From Sneathiella sedimenti (GTDB lineage Bacteria; Pseudomonadota; Alphaproteobacteria; Sneathiellales; Sneathiellaceae), in NCBI RefSeq assembly GCF_017313765.1, contig NZ_JAFLNC010000002.1:124001-188000 (forward strand): a stretch of 64,000 nt of DNA, written 5' to 3'. The notes beneath the pieces were generated by a model. It was not told where the DNA came from and did not search any database. It worked only from the letters and a program-made list of their open reading frames with translations. Position 1 is the stretch's first letter. Each line of letters starts with the position of its first letter. Positions 16,689 to 25,377 of the stretch are shown here, in pieces. The position numbers and the translations under genes are program-made.

Positions 16689-17443
16689 CTGAAATTCTGA
16701 GACTGGAGAATGTCAGCAAAAGTTTTGGCGGTAACCTTGCAGTCAATGACGTCTCATTTAGCCTTGAGGAAGGCGAGATCATTGGCCTGATCGGTCCTAA
16801 CGGTGCTGGCAAAACTACATTGGTCAACCTGATAACAGGCGTACACCCCCTTACCTCCGGCAAAGTGATTTTCGCGGGTGAGGATGTGAGTAATCAACAG
16901 GCATATCAGGCAGCAAGGCGAGGGCTGGCAAGAACTTTTCAAATTGTACAACCTTTTCCCAATATGACGGTTCTTGAGAATGTTGCCGCAGGCGCCTTGT
17001 TTGGCGGGGGTACCGGCTCGGTTCAGGAGGCTATGGCTTTGGCTCATGACGAATTGAAGTTCGTTGGCTTGGCTGCTGTTGCCGATACGCCGGCATCGTC
17101 ACTGGCATTGCCCAACCGGAAGCGACTGGAACTTGCAAAGAGTCTGGCAATGCGTCCGAAGTTTCTTTTGCTGGACGAGGTCAATGCAGGCCTAAATGCC
17201 TCTGAAATTGACGGTGCTCTCGAATTGATCCGCAAGATCGCGGCAAGGGGGGTTACAATCCTGATTATCGAGCATCTGATGAAGGTCGTGCTGTCAATTT
17301 CCCAAAGAATTCTGGTGTTGCATCATGGGGAGCTGATCGCGCAAGGGGATCCGCGAACGGTCATTGAAGATCCTCAAGTGGTAGAAGCCTATCTGGGTTC
17401 CAAATTTGCAGCGCGCGTTAAAGCGGAGTCTCATCATGTCTGA
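16685..17443 (+). CDS. Liv-type ABC ATPase, LivG-like
   Basis: A 252-aa cytosolic ATPase. Walker A is GPNGAGKTT and Walker B is FLLLDEVNAGL, with the switch histidine in IIEHLMKVV. The signature position is degenerate: SLALPNRKRLELA replaces the usual LSxGQ. Similar LxLPxRKRLELA forms occur in a subgroup of alphaproteobacterial LivG proteins, so it is probably functional, supported by the canonical partner LivF. It overlaps both neighbours, in operon. Confidence 0.9.
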   Translation: MTEILRLENVSKSFGGNLAVNDVSFSLEEGEIIGLIGPNGAGKTTLVNLITGVHPLTSGKVIFAGEDVSNQQAYQAARRGLARTFQIVQPFPNMTVLENVAAGALFGGGTGSVQEAMALAHDELKFVGLAAVADTPASSLALPNRKRLELAKSLAMRPKFLLLDEVNAGLNASEIDGALELIRKIAARGVTILIIEHLMKVVLSISQRILVLHHGELIAQGDPRTVIEDPQVVEAYLGSKFAARVKAESHHV

Positions 17444-18152
17444 GTCATTTCTTGAAGTTAATGGCGTTCAAGCCGGTTACGGTGACGTGCGCGTTCTGTG
17501 GGACATTTCCCTTTCGGTCAACAAGGGAGAAATTGCTTGTATCGTCGGCTCCAACGGAGCCGGCAAGACAACTCTGCTCAACACTATTTCCGGGATTGTA
17601 AAACCGACAGCGGGCAGTATCAAGCTGGAAGGGAAAGAGCTCGTTGGCGCACAGCCGGACGAAGTTTTGAGCACTGGCATCGCACATGTTCCGGAGGGGC
17701 GTCGTTTGTTCAAAGGGCTTTCGGTACAGGATAACCTGATGCTCGGGGCCTATTTGCGCAACGACCGGGAAGCGATCAAGGAAGATCTGGAGTTTGTCTA
17801 TGAAATCTTTCCGAGATTGAAAGAACGGGCGACACAGGATGCAACGACAATGTCCGGCGGAGAACAGCAAATGTGCGCCATCGGACGGGGCATCATGTCC
17901 AGACCGCGCCTGTTGATGATCGACGAACTGTCTCTTGGGTTGGCGCCGCGACTTGTCGACCGTTTGAGCGAAACCCTGCTGGAAATCAATAAGGCCGGTC
18001 TCACCATCCTTCTGGTGGAGCAGGATGTGATGACAGCGTTTGAGATTGCGCAGCATGGCTTTGTTATCGAGACGGGTCGTGTTTCCATTTCCGACACGAC
18101 AGAGGCCCTCGGCGATAATCCGAAGATCAAGGAAGCCTATATGGGAATTTAA
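17436..18152 (+). CDS. Liv-type ABC ATPase, LivF-like
   Basis: A 238-aa ATPase with a canonical Walker A (GSNGAGKTT), signature (MSGGEQQMCAIGRGI), Walker B (LLMIDELSLGLAP) and a VEQD switch region. ATG 17436 lies inside the end of the LivG-like gene. It is the last gene of the importer operon and runs convergently into the phosphoribosyltransferase gene, with the two 3' ends overlapping by 4 bases. Confidence 0.9.
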   Translation: MSESFLEVNGVQAGYGDVRVLWDISLSVNKGEIACIVGSNGAGKTTLLNTISGIVKPTAGSIKLEGKELVGAQPDEVLSTGIAHVPEGRRLFKGLSVQDNLMLGAYLRNDREAIKEDLEFVYEIFPRLKERATQDATTMSGGEQQMCAIGRGIMSRPRLLMIDELSLGLAPRLVDRLSETLLEINKAGLTILLVEQDVMTAFEIAQHGFVIETGRVSISDTTEALGDNPKIKEAYMGI

Positions 18153-18895
18153 GGATGATCGGTGTCAATTGTTTCGGCAATTGGCACCCATCCCTCGTCG
18201 GCGCGTTCAAACAGCGGCGCAGCAATAACACTTCTGACCTTGCTCGCCATTCCCGGCATTGCACTTTCCAGTTTGCTTTTCCACAAAACGCCCTGGCGCA
18301 TCGCAACGAGTATTCCCACCACGTCACAATCAATGCGTTGAAGGAGCTTCAGAACAGATACGATGGTAGATCCGCTGGAAATAGCATCATCCACGATGAC
18401 AACGCGTTTTTTCTTCAGCCGCGGCAGCATATTTGGGTCCAGGAAGATTTTCTTCGTCTTGTCCGGGCTGGTAATGGAATGAACCGGTTCCGCGAACTCA
18501 TCTGCGTACCAGAATTTGCGGGAATACCCGAGGGGAATGAAGTTCTGCTGGCCAAGCCCATCGGCAATCATGGGTGCAAAGGCGAGACCCAGTGTCGGCA
18601 GGCCGACAATCTGGTCAGGGTCAAAGGACTTCGCGATCTCCACCATCGCTGCCGACAAGGAGTTTATGACCGGAAAACTTGCCTGATTGGCGATAAGGGA
18701 AGCAACGGCGCGATCCCCTTCGGGCAATTTGCGCAAGGGCAGCAACAACGCGCGTCCATCGGGCAGGGGGGCGGGGTACCCATACTGATACGGAGGCTCC
18801 TGTGGTATTTTTGGATCACCGGCGGGGATCAGTTCCTGCCAAAAGCCGGTTGTCGGCATGATATAGTCGGAAGAATTCGGCGGCTGTTGAGTCAT
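18149..18895 (-). CDS. Phosphoribosyltransferase family protein
   Basis: A 248-aa protein with the PRPP-binding signature VVIVDDAISSGST (residues 165-177), the two adjacent acids and the Gly/Ser loop of type I phosphoribosyltransferases. Upstream, IVGLPTLGLAFAP resembles the small-molecule-proximal loop of adenine/xanthine-type enzymes. The 80-residue N-terminal extension is longer than in simple purine enzymes, so either base salvage or a regulatory PRTase-fold protein is possible. It is divergent from the Rieske gene with only 33 bases between starts. In this locus it may handle a purine-like product (inference). Confidence 0.82.
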   Translation of the reverse strand: MTQQPPNSSDYIMPTTGFWQELIPAGDPKIPQEPPYQYGYPAPLPDGRALLLPLRKLPEGDRAVASLIANQASFPVINSLSAAMVEIAKSFDPDQIVGLPTLGLAFAPMIADGLGQQNFIPLGYSRKFWYADEFAEPVHSITSPDKTKKIFLDPNMLPRLKKKRVVIVDDAISSGSTIVSVLKLLQRIDCDVVGILVAMRQGVLWKSKLESAMPGMASKVRSVIAAPLFERADEGWVPIAETIDTDHP

Positions 18896-18928
18896 CTGTA
18901 AAACTCTTCGTTAGGACATCGCGATAAA

Positions 18929-19279
18929 ATGAAAAAAGAGACAGTTGAATGGCGAACAGTCGCTTCGATTGAGGACATAGCCGCCGATCGGCCCTTGGAG
19001 ATTATCATCGATGAAACCTTCCTTCTCCTCGTGAAAGTAAAAGGCGACATCAAGACCTATCAGGGCTTGTGCCCCCATCAGTTTGCCAAACTATCCATGG
19101 GTACAATTTCCGAAGGTTTTATACATTGTCCGCGTCATAAAGCATGTTTTGATGCTTACAACGGCAAGTGTGGGCCCGGTTGGCAACTACCAGCGCTCCG
19201 CCAGTATCATATCCGTGTGGACGCAGGGGAGGTGGCCATTGCATATCCTCTGTCGGTGATATCTCCCGGTAGTGAATGA
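18929..19279 (+). CDS. Rieske-type [2Fe-2S] ferredoxin-like protein
   Basis: A 116-aa soluble protein with the Rieske motif C48-x-H50 (LCPHQ) and C67-x2-H70 (CPRHKACFD), binding a [2Fe-2S] cluster with two Cys and two His. There is no membrane anchor or catalytic oxygenase domain, so it resembles Rieske ferredoxins or small subunits such as NirD. Its partner is not evident; the molybdenum hydroxylase encoded nearby would be a plausible redox neighbour. The 3' end lies one base from the end of the convergent MarR-DUF1116 gene. Confidence 0.9.
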   Translation: MKKETVEWRTVASIEDIAADRPLEIIIDETFLLLVKVKGDIKTYQGLCPHQFAKLSMGTISEGFIHCPRHKACFDAYNGKCGPGWQLPALRQYHIRVDAGEVAIAYPLSVISPGSE

Positions 19280-19280
19280 A

Positions 19281-20951
19281 TTAGCCCTCCGGCCAGGGAG
19301 ACACACCGCGCCCGATCAGGCCAGTCGTTCCGGTTCTCTCCACCATACCCAGATTGACCCCCAGGCATGTCCGGGGTCGCGTCAAGTCCAGACCGACCAT
19401 TATGCTTTTATCCGACAGGGCAGGATGCGGGCCGATGAACGGGGCATGGGCGGCGGGGCTGAAAAAATCGGGATGAACATGGTCGCGATATCCTTCGGCC
19501 AGACTAGGCGTAGACCGGAGACAAGCCGCCCCAAAGCCAAGGGCGTCGATGACGGCACTATCGCCAATCGCGGGCAAGGCTTTGGCCATTTCCTGACCTT
19601 CGAATTTGACGCCCACGGGCGGTAGCGCCGGACGGGTAATCCAACTGTCTGGATTTGATGCCAGCTTATAGCCCATCTCCAAACCGTTACCGCCACAGGC
19701 AACAACCATATCACTATCGGCAATAGCCGCGCCGGCGCCAATCATCAGAGACGAAGCCGCCATAATGATATTCAGGGCGAACTGACCCGCCGACGCGAGA
19801 TAATCGTTTGTTTCCGCATCATCGGTATCTGGAAACAGGGTGCGCACCTTTTCTTGCGCGGCGGCAACCTGACCATGCAGATCATCGCCATTTTTTAAAC
19901 CGTGATCCAGTATCGGCAGCAACGCTATGGGCGTCGTGATCATGTCCGCCAGTTTCGGGCCAATATGTGTCGACAGACGGCGGAGCAGGGCAAGCCCCTC
20001 CGGATGCCCGTTTCCAAGCCGGAGCGCATAAGGCGCGGGCCCATCATTCAAGGGAGAAAAGCGGCGATTGCCGGGAGCAGCCTGATCCACAACTTCCAGA
20101 CAATAAACACTGGGACCGACGATAAAGGCCAAGGGTGTCACCACGTCGAAATCCTGCGCTGGACGAAGGTGAAGATCGCCATTTTGTAGCTTGGCGAATA
20201 CGTCTTCCTCGGATGTTGCCCAGCCTTCAAGGCTTGCCGTCGCGACAATCGAATGACGCATGGGTTTGGGTATATTATTAAAATCAGAGAAGGGAGGGCC
20301 AGCATGCAGCAAGGTCCGATCCGGCAACGTCGGGATAAGTTCTGCAAGTTTGGCAATACGCTGTAATATGGGTTCAACCGCAATCAGTTTTTGATAGGAT
20401 TTCTGCGTGGTCGCAGAGGATTTTGAGATGCTCTCTGCACTTCTGTCGCCAGACGTCACAAACGGGATTTTTTGGTCACCGTTAGGCGTGTTCGCATTGA
20501 TTATCTGGGTCATCATTTCGATAAGGCGAGTACGGTCCTCCGGTGCGAGGCTTTCAACTGTCCGTTCATGCGCGCGTTGCGCCTTTTCATCGAGAATATC
20601 GAGGATATGCTCCCCTTCTTCGGTAAGCGAGGTGAGGCGAACGCGTCTGTCGCTGTTGGAAACGCGACGCTTTATGAGACCCCGTCGTTTCAAACGATCC
20701 AGAATATCCGTCATGTTGGTCTTATCGATCGCAACGGCCTTGGCCAAAGTCGTTTGGTCCATGGCGCCGCCTTGCTGAAGCGCCGACAAGACAGAATACA
20801 TCACTGGTGTAATGTTCTGATCACCGCATTCCAGCGCAAAAAGGGCCGTATGAATTTGATGTAATCGTCTAATCAGAACTCCCGGCCGCGATGTCAGGGA
20901 TCCATTACGCCAAGGATCGGAGGAGGCAGTTTGTGTATTGTCATGGGTCAT
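19281..20951 (-). CDS. MarR-family regulator fused to a DUF1116 (AllG/YlbE-like) domain
   Basis: A 556-aa two-domain protein. Residues about 25-150 are a winged helix of the MarR type (TTLAKAVAIDKTNMTDILDR, then the wing SDRRVRLTSLTEEG). Residues about 185-556 match DUF1116: LLHAGPPF, PMRHSI, FSPLNDGPAPYALR, the GQFALNIIMAASSL helix, CGGNGLEMG, PAIGDSAVIDALGFGA and a closing GLIGRGV. DUF1116 proteins (AllG in E. coli) are part of oxamate carbamoyltransferase. Where I recall a His-rich P-CHHH stretch in enzymes, this protein reads PAQDFDVVTP, so the domain may sense rather than catalyse. It sits downstream of the molybdenum hydroxylase genes on the same strand. Confidence 0.85.
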   Translation of the reverse strand: MTHDNTQTASSDPWRNGSLTSRPGVLIRRLHQIHTALFALECGDQNITPVMYSVLSALQQGGAMDQTTLAKAVAIDKTNMTDILDRLKRRGLIKRRVSNSDRRVRLTSLTEEGEHILDILDEKAQRAHERTVESLAPEDRTRLIEMMTQIINANTPNGDQKIPFVTSGDRSAESISKSSATTQKSYQKLIAVEPILQRIAKLAELIPTLPDRTLLHAGPPFSDFNNIPKPMRHSIVATASLEGWATSEEDVFAKLQNGDLHLRPAQDFDVVTPLAFIVGPSVYCLEVVDQAAPGNRRFSPLNDGPAPYALRLGNGHPEGLALLRRLSTHIGPKLADMITTPIALLPILDHGLKNGDDLHGQVAAAQEKVRTLFPDTDDAETNDYLASAGQFALNIIMAASSLMIGAGAAIADSDMVVACGGNGLEMGYKLASNPDSWITRPALPPVGVKFEGQEMAKALPAIGDSAVIDALGFGAACLRSTPSLAEGYRDHVHPDFFSPAAHAPFIGPHPALSDKSIMVGLDLTRPRTCLGVNLGMVERTGTTGLIGRGVSPWPEG

Positions 20952-21008
20952 GAAATCGGCCGTTGCATTGTCATCATTGTCATTTTTTTCTTTAAGAGTG
21001 AAACAAAG

Positions 21009-22178
21009 TTAGCGAAACCTCAAGGTCCTTTTTATCCAGCCCATGAACACTGACGCCATCAGAGACAGGCCATTCAGATTGCGGGGCTGCGTTTCGTGGG
21101 GATCCTCCCCCTTGGCAAGGGCTTCGATTGAGGCGGCAACCTGATCCAGAATGCGATCTGCAATCTCTGCGACGAGCGCGGGCCGACTGAATTGTGAAAG
21201 CGGACCCGTCAGTTTGTAGACCATATCCAGTGTAAGTTCCGATCCCTTTTCCGGAAGGCCGGTCATTTTGAAATCAAGCATCCCATCCAGTTGCGAACGG
21301 CTGAGCCCATCCTTGCCACGACCGATAACATGACCGGACTTCTCGGCCTCATTCAGGTCCATCCTGGCGGTTCCGGCAAAGGCAGCCTTGATCGGGCCCA
21401 TGGAAACGGCGCATTTTCCCTGCAACAGGTTGCCGTCCGTGATGCTGTCGAGTTGGCCGCCCGGAATGCAAGATACGATCTTTTCCGGGTCGGACACAAT
21501 GGCCCAGATGTCAGACGCAGAGACATTGAAACGTATCGTTCGTGAGAGAGAGGGTGCACCCGCAAGGGACGACTTCGCTGGTATGCTGGCTGGGACGTTT
21601 CTTTCTGCCGCAGCAGGAGACGCAACGCCTGAAGCGGTCCCGATTGACCCAGCGGCACTTTTCTCGGTTTTCTGCGGGGTTCTTGCGTGAGGTTGCACTT
21701 TGGCCGCCGGAGGATTGTTTTCCAAAACATCCATAATCGCGGCCACAATGCCGGCATATCCTGTACAACGGCATAAATTGCCCGAGAGTTCCTTGCGGAC
21801 ACGTTCCGCATCCGCATCGGGCAGTCGCCTGACAATATCATAACCCGTCACCAGCATTCCGGGCGTGCAATAACCACATTGAAGGCCATGGTGTCGTTTG
21901 AATGCATCGCGCAGTGCTTTCATCAAGGGATCATCATCAAACCCTTCTACGCTTCGAACCTCGGCACCCTTGCAGGATGCAGCGAGAGTAATACAGGATC
22001 GTGTCGGACGTCCGTCAACAAATACGGTACAGGCGCCGCAAACGCCCTGTTCGCATCCCAGATGAGTCCCGCTCAGGAGCAGATCTTCCCGCAAAAAATC
22101 AGCCAGATGGGTCCGGGGTTCCGTGAGCTCGGAAACTGGCGCCCCATTGACGACAAGGTCGACTGTCGTTTCGGTCAT
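21009..22178 (-). CDS. Molybdenum hydroxylase [2Fe-2S] small subunit fused to a CoxG-like SRPBCC domain
   Basis: A 389-aa fusion. Residues 1-155 are the iron-sulfur subunit: plant-type cluster cysteines C42, C47, C50 and C62, and the second cluster C101, C104, C136 and C138 (CGYCTPG, NLCRCTGY). After an Ala/Pro linker, residues about 205-360 are an SRPBCC domain of the CoxG type (carbon monoxide dehydrogenase subunit G: IVSDPEKIVSCIPGG, GKCAVSMGPIKAAF). A short hydrophobic/basic tail could be a membrane contact. The small subunit carries electrons from molybdopterin to FAD; CoxG-like proteins assist maturation or membrane attachment. It overlaps the FAD-subunit gene by 4 bases. Confidence 0.92.
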   Translation of the reverse strand: MTETTVDLVVNGAPVSELTEPRTHLADFLREDLLLSGTHLGCEQGVCGACTVFVDGRPTRSCITLAASCKGAEVRSVEGFDDDPLMKALRDAFKRHHGLQCGYCTPGMLVTGYDIVRRLPDADAERVRKELSGNLCRCTGYAGIVAAIMDVLENNPPAAKVQPHARTPQKTEKSAAGSIGTASGVASPAAAERNVPASIPAKSSLAGAPSLSRTIRFNVSASDIWAIVSDPEKIVSCIPGGQLDSITDGNLLQGKCAVSMGPIKAAFAGTARMDLNEAEKSGHVIGRGKDGLSRSQLDGMLDFKMTGLPEKGSELTLDMVYKLTGPLSQFSRPALVAEIADRILDQVAASIEALAKGEDPHETQPRNLNGLSLMASVFMGWIKRTLRFR

Positions 22179-23002
22179 GCTGAAAACTCCTTGGCTACTT
22201 TTATCTGCTCGAGGGCTCTGGAAAGCGCAACTGCATGGAGATGAAGCGCCGTTGCAGGCTGATCCGGAATTGCCACCGACAGGGCTTCCATCGGGGATTT
22301 GCTTCCGTCGAGAATAGTTTCGGGGTTCGAGATCAACGCGGGCTGACGGCCCAGTGCTCCAATGGTAATGCGGGTACGATTGTTTGCCGGGTCAATAAGT
22401 ATAGCTGCGCTGGCTTTTGCAAATTCCCCGACTTGCCGAGTGTATTTCCAATAAGACCAGCGCGCGCCTTGACCCGGTTTCGGTACATCTATCGCCGTCA
22501 GAATGTCCTCTGGACCCAGCGCAGTGCTATAGGGGCCAGTGATGAATTCCTCCATCGGAATTGTGCGCAGTGTTGCGTCTGGGGCAGCCCCTTTTACAAC
22601 AGCCATTGCACAAAGCCCGGTCATTACGATCACCCAGTCCGCTGCGGGATCCGCATGGGCAAGACTGCCACCAATTGTTCCGCGATTTCGGACGGCCCGA
22701 TAGGCAATATTGGCTGCTGCATTACGCATCCAGTGACCTGTCGGGTCCGGAACCTCCCCGTCCTCAATTTCCGCATGGGTAACGGCGGCGCCAAATCGGA
22801 CATAATTTTCATGTTCCTCAACTGCGCGTAATTCCGGCACTCGGGAGATATCAACCAGTCCGGCTGGTCGGGTCAATCGCAAGTTCAACATCGGCCCCAA
22901 AGATTGGTTTCCGGATACCAGCTTGTTCTGTCCCCCAAGAAGGGCGCTCTGGGCGTCGGAAAGGGATTGTGCAACCGCAAAGTCAAACAGTGCTGGCTTC
23001 AT
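22175..23002 (-). CDS. Molybdenum hydroxylase FAD-binding medium subunit
   Basis: A 275-aa protein of the CoxM/XdhB type. FAD-binding segments are visible: AGGQNKL-like LLGGQNKLVSGNQSL and the pyrophosphate-binding RNRGTIGGSLAHADPAAD. It passes electrons from the iron-sulfur subunit to an acceptor. It overlaps both neighbouring genes (large subunit upstream, small subunit downstream), so the complex is made from one message. Confidence 0.93.
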   Translation of the reverse strand: MKPALFDFAVAQSLSDAQSALLGGQNKLVSGNQSLGPMLNLRLTRPAGLVDISRVPELRAVEEHENYVRFGAAVTHAEIEDGEVPDPTGHWMRNAAANIAYRAVRNRGTIGGSLAHADPAADWVIVMTGLCAMAVVKGAAPDATLRTIPMEEFITGPYSTALGPEDILTAIDVPKPGQGARWSYWKYTRQVGEFAKASAAILIDPANNRTRITIGALGRQPALISNPETILDGSKSPMEALSVAIPDQPATALHLHAVALSRALEQIKVAKEFSA

Positions 23003-25377
23003 GCTACGTCTCCTTCAGTTGTTTTGGAGAATTCTGCCTGAGCAATTGCTGACAACACCCGCTCCGGCGTCATGGGAACCTCCGCTACTTCCGCTCCGAT
23101 GAAGGAAAGGGCATCATTAACGGCATTTGCAATTGCCGCCGGCGGACCAATTGCCCCGCTTTCTCCAATACCTTTCTGACCAAACCTGCTCAGAGGGGAA
23201 GGGGTTTCCATATGCTCAATCCGGATGTTCGGCAGATCGGAGGCGAGCGGCAAATGATAATCCGCAAGGGTTGAGGCTAGCGGCTGGCCGGAGGCATCAA
23301 AGCACATCTCCTCGAACAGGGCCGTACCGATTCCCTGTGCGGCGCCGCCATAGACCTGACCATCCACAACCATCGGGTTGATCATCGTGCCGGCATCCTC
23401 AACAATGACATAGTCGAGCAATCGGATATGACCTAGATCCATATCAACCTCGACCTTCACCGCATGGCAGGCATAGGAAAAGGTGCCCGTATCCTTGGTG
23501 GTTTTATAACCTGCGACGACATCCAGACCTCTTGGATCGACATCATCGGGTAGTAACTGGGGTTTGAGGTACCAGGTTCGGGCTACCTCCTCAATACTGA
23601 TGGTGCTCCTACCGGCAGATGCCATACCACCTTCGAGTTTGATATCCGCAGGATCAGCCTGCATTAAATGTCCCGCGATTTTACGGATACGCTCCCCCAG
23701 CAACTCACAGGCCGACCCGACCGCCCCGCCTGCCATGACAATGCAACGCGATCCCCAGGTGCCGGTGGAGTAGGGGGTATAAGCCGTATCCCCGTGAACA
23801 AGTTTGATTTTTTCCGGGTCAATTCCTATTTCAGTATTGGCGATTTGGGCCAGGGTGGTTTCCAGACTCTGACCGTGGCTGTGAACCCCAACCCGTAATT
23901 CAAGTCCACCGTCAGGCGTCAGACGGGCAGTGGCCTGCTCAAACCCCGGGACCATCGGAATTCCCCAGCCGTGATAGACTGAAGTTCCGTGTGCTCCTTG
24001 TTCGCAAAATATTGACAGACCGACGCCGATCCGGGTGCGTCCGGTTTGGCCCTTTTGCTCTTTGCGGATGCCGTCCAAATCGATTGCGGTAACAGCGCGT
24101 TTCAAGGCCTCTGGATAATCGCCACTATCGAAGAATTTGTTGGTTATATTGGTAAAGGGCATCTGTTCCGGCTGCACGAGATTGCGGGCTCGAATGGCTT
24201 CGGGCGTAATCTTTAACTCTCTTGCGATACCGTCCAGCAAAACCTCCAATGCAAAACACACCCCGGTCCGGGCGACGCCCCTAAAGGGTAGGATGGGCGG
24301 TTTGTTGGTTGCAACTGACCAGGTCTTGCAACGAAATCCCTTCATAACATAGGGGCCCGGTAATATGCTGGCGACCTGCGCAGCCTCAAGGCAGGCAGAG
24401 AAAGGATAGCTGGAATAAGCGCCGGAATCGACGATGGCCGTACAGTCCACAGCCAGCAATTCACCATCCGCTTTTGCATAGCCTGTAATTTCATAGCTAT
24501 GTTCCCGGCAATTGGCTCCCGCGATCAAATGTTCACGCCGATCCTCAATCCATCGGATTGGGCGGTCGAGCTTCATGGCGAGGTAACAGGCGCAAACCTC
24601 TTCGGCAAGCAGGATGCCTTTATAACCGAATCCGCCCCCCACATCCGGCGCAATCACCCGAATTTGGCCATGATCCATATTCAGGCAATCCGCAAGGCCA
24701 GTGCGCACAATATGGGGCATTTGCGTTGCGGAGTAGAGAGTAAGGAGTTCCAGGTTCCTGTCCCAGACCGCGATAAGGCCGCGCCCTTCAATGGGCGCCA
24801 TACATTGCCGTGCTGTCTTGAAGCTGCGCTTGATAATAACGTCAGCCTCTGCGATAGCCGCCTCAAAATTGATATCGGCGTTGCTTTCAAGGAAGGAATT
24901 TTCCTCCCAATCCTCATGCAGCAAGGGGCTCTCCTTGTCACGAGCTTTGGTCATGTCATGGACCGCCGGCAATTCATCAAAGACAACATCGATTTTTTCT
25001 GCCAGGTCTTCGGCTTTTGCTCTGCTATCGGCAAGACAGGCTGCAATTGGCTCGCCTACATGGCGAACTTTCTCATCTGCCAGTATGGGCTGGGTTGAAG
25101 GGCGAAAACCCGGCAGCCCGGATACGGCTCGAATCCCGGATACGCCGTCAAGATCCCGGCCAAAAAACACCCAGCTGTCCGTCTGGTCCGGTTTCGCTTG
25201 GGAGATTATTCGGGCGTGAGCAAGCGGGCTCCTTAAAAAGGCCAACTCCAGCATGCCCGGCATCCGTATATCGGCAACATAGCGCCCCTTGCCATTCAAA
25301 TAGCGATCATCTTCTTTTCGCATAAGGCGTGCGCCGATACCCTTGCTGCGCTCTTTGACATCCTGACCGTCCGCCAT
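22999..25377 (-). CDS. Molybdenum hydroxylase large subunit (xanthine dehydrogenase/CoxL family)
   Basis: A 792-aa molybdopterin-cytosine-dinucleotide-type subunit from ATG 25377 (AAGG upstream); the frame stays open to 25488. GKGRYVADI opens the hammerhead domain, DVGGGFGYKG binds the cofactor, and GIGESGAIGPPAAIANAV near the C-terminus holds the catalytic glutamate. The active-site loop reads PFRGVARTGVCF, not the form I VAYRCSFR of true CO dehydrogenase, so CO is unlikely. The expected reaction is water-derived hydroxylation of an aromatic N-heterocycle or aldehyde. In this locus a purine- or pyrimidine-like ring is the natural candidate (inference). Confidence 0.92.
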   Translation of the reverse strand: MADGQDVKERSKGIGARLMRKEDDRYLNGKGRYVADIRMPGMLELAFLRSPLAHARIISQAKPDQTDSWVFFGRDLDGVSGIRAVSGLPGFRPSTQPILADEKVRHVGEPIAACLADSRAKAEDLAEKIDVVFDELPAVHDMTKARDKESPLLHEDWEENSFLESNADINFEAAIAEADVIIKRSFKTARQCMAPIEGRGLIAVWDRNLELLTLYSATQMPHIVRTGLADCLNMDHGQIRVIAPDVGGGFGYKGILLAEEVCACYLAMKLDRPIRWIEDRREHLIAGANCREHSYEITGYAKADGELLAVDCTAIVDSGAYSSYPFSACLEAAQVASILPGPYVMKGFRCKTWSVATNKPPILPFRGVARTGVCFALEVLLDGIARELKITPEAIRARNLVQPEQMPFTNITNKFFDSGDYPEALKRAVTAIDLDGIRKEQKGQTGRTRIGVGLSIFCEQGAHGTSVYHGWGIPMVPGFEQATARLTPDGGLELRVGVHSHGQSLETTLAQIANTEIGIDPEKIKLVHGDTAYTPYSTGTWGSRCIVMAGGAVGSACELLGERIRKIAGHLMQADPADIKLEGGMASAGRSTISIEEVARTWYLKPQLLPDDVDPRGLDVVAGYKTTKDTGTFSYACHAVKVEVDMDLGHIRLLDYVIVEDAGTMINPMVVDGQVYGGAAQGIGTALFEEMCFDASGQPLASTLADYHLPLASDLPNIRIEHMETPSPLSRFGQKGIGESGAIGPPAAIANAVNDALSFIGAEVAEVPMTPERVLSAIAQAEFSKTTEGDVA

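Noticed and set aside
18155-18901. A 248-codon plus-strand frame opposite the phosphoribosyltransferase gene
   Set aside because: Same length as the real gene but no motifs. The minus strand carries the PRPP-binding signature.
22999-25377. Aerobic carbon monoxide dehydrogenase
   Set aside because: The large subunit lacks the VAYRCSFR active-site loop and the neighbourhood points to nitrogen compounds.
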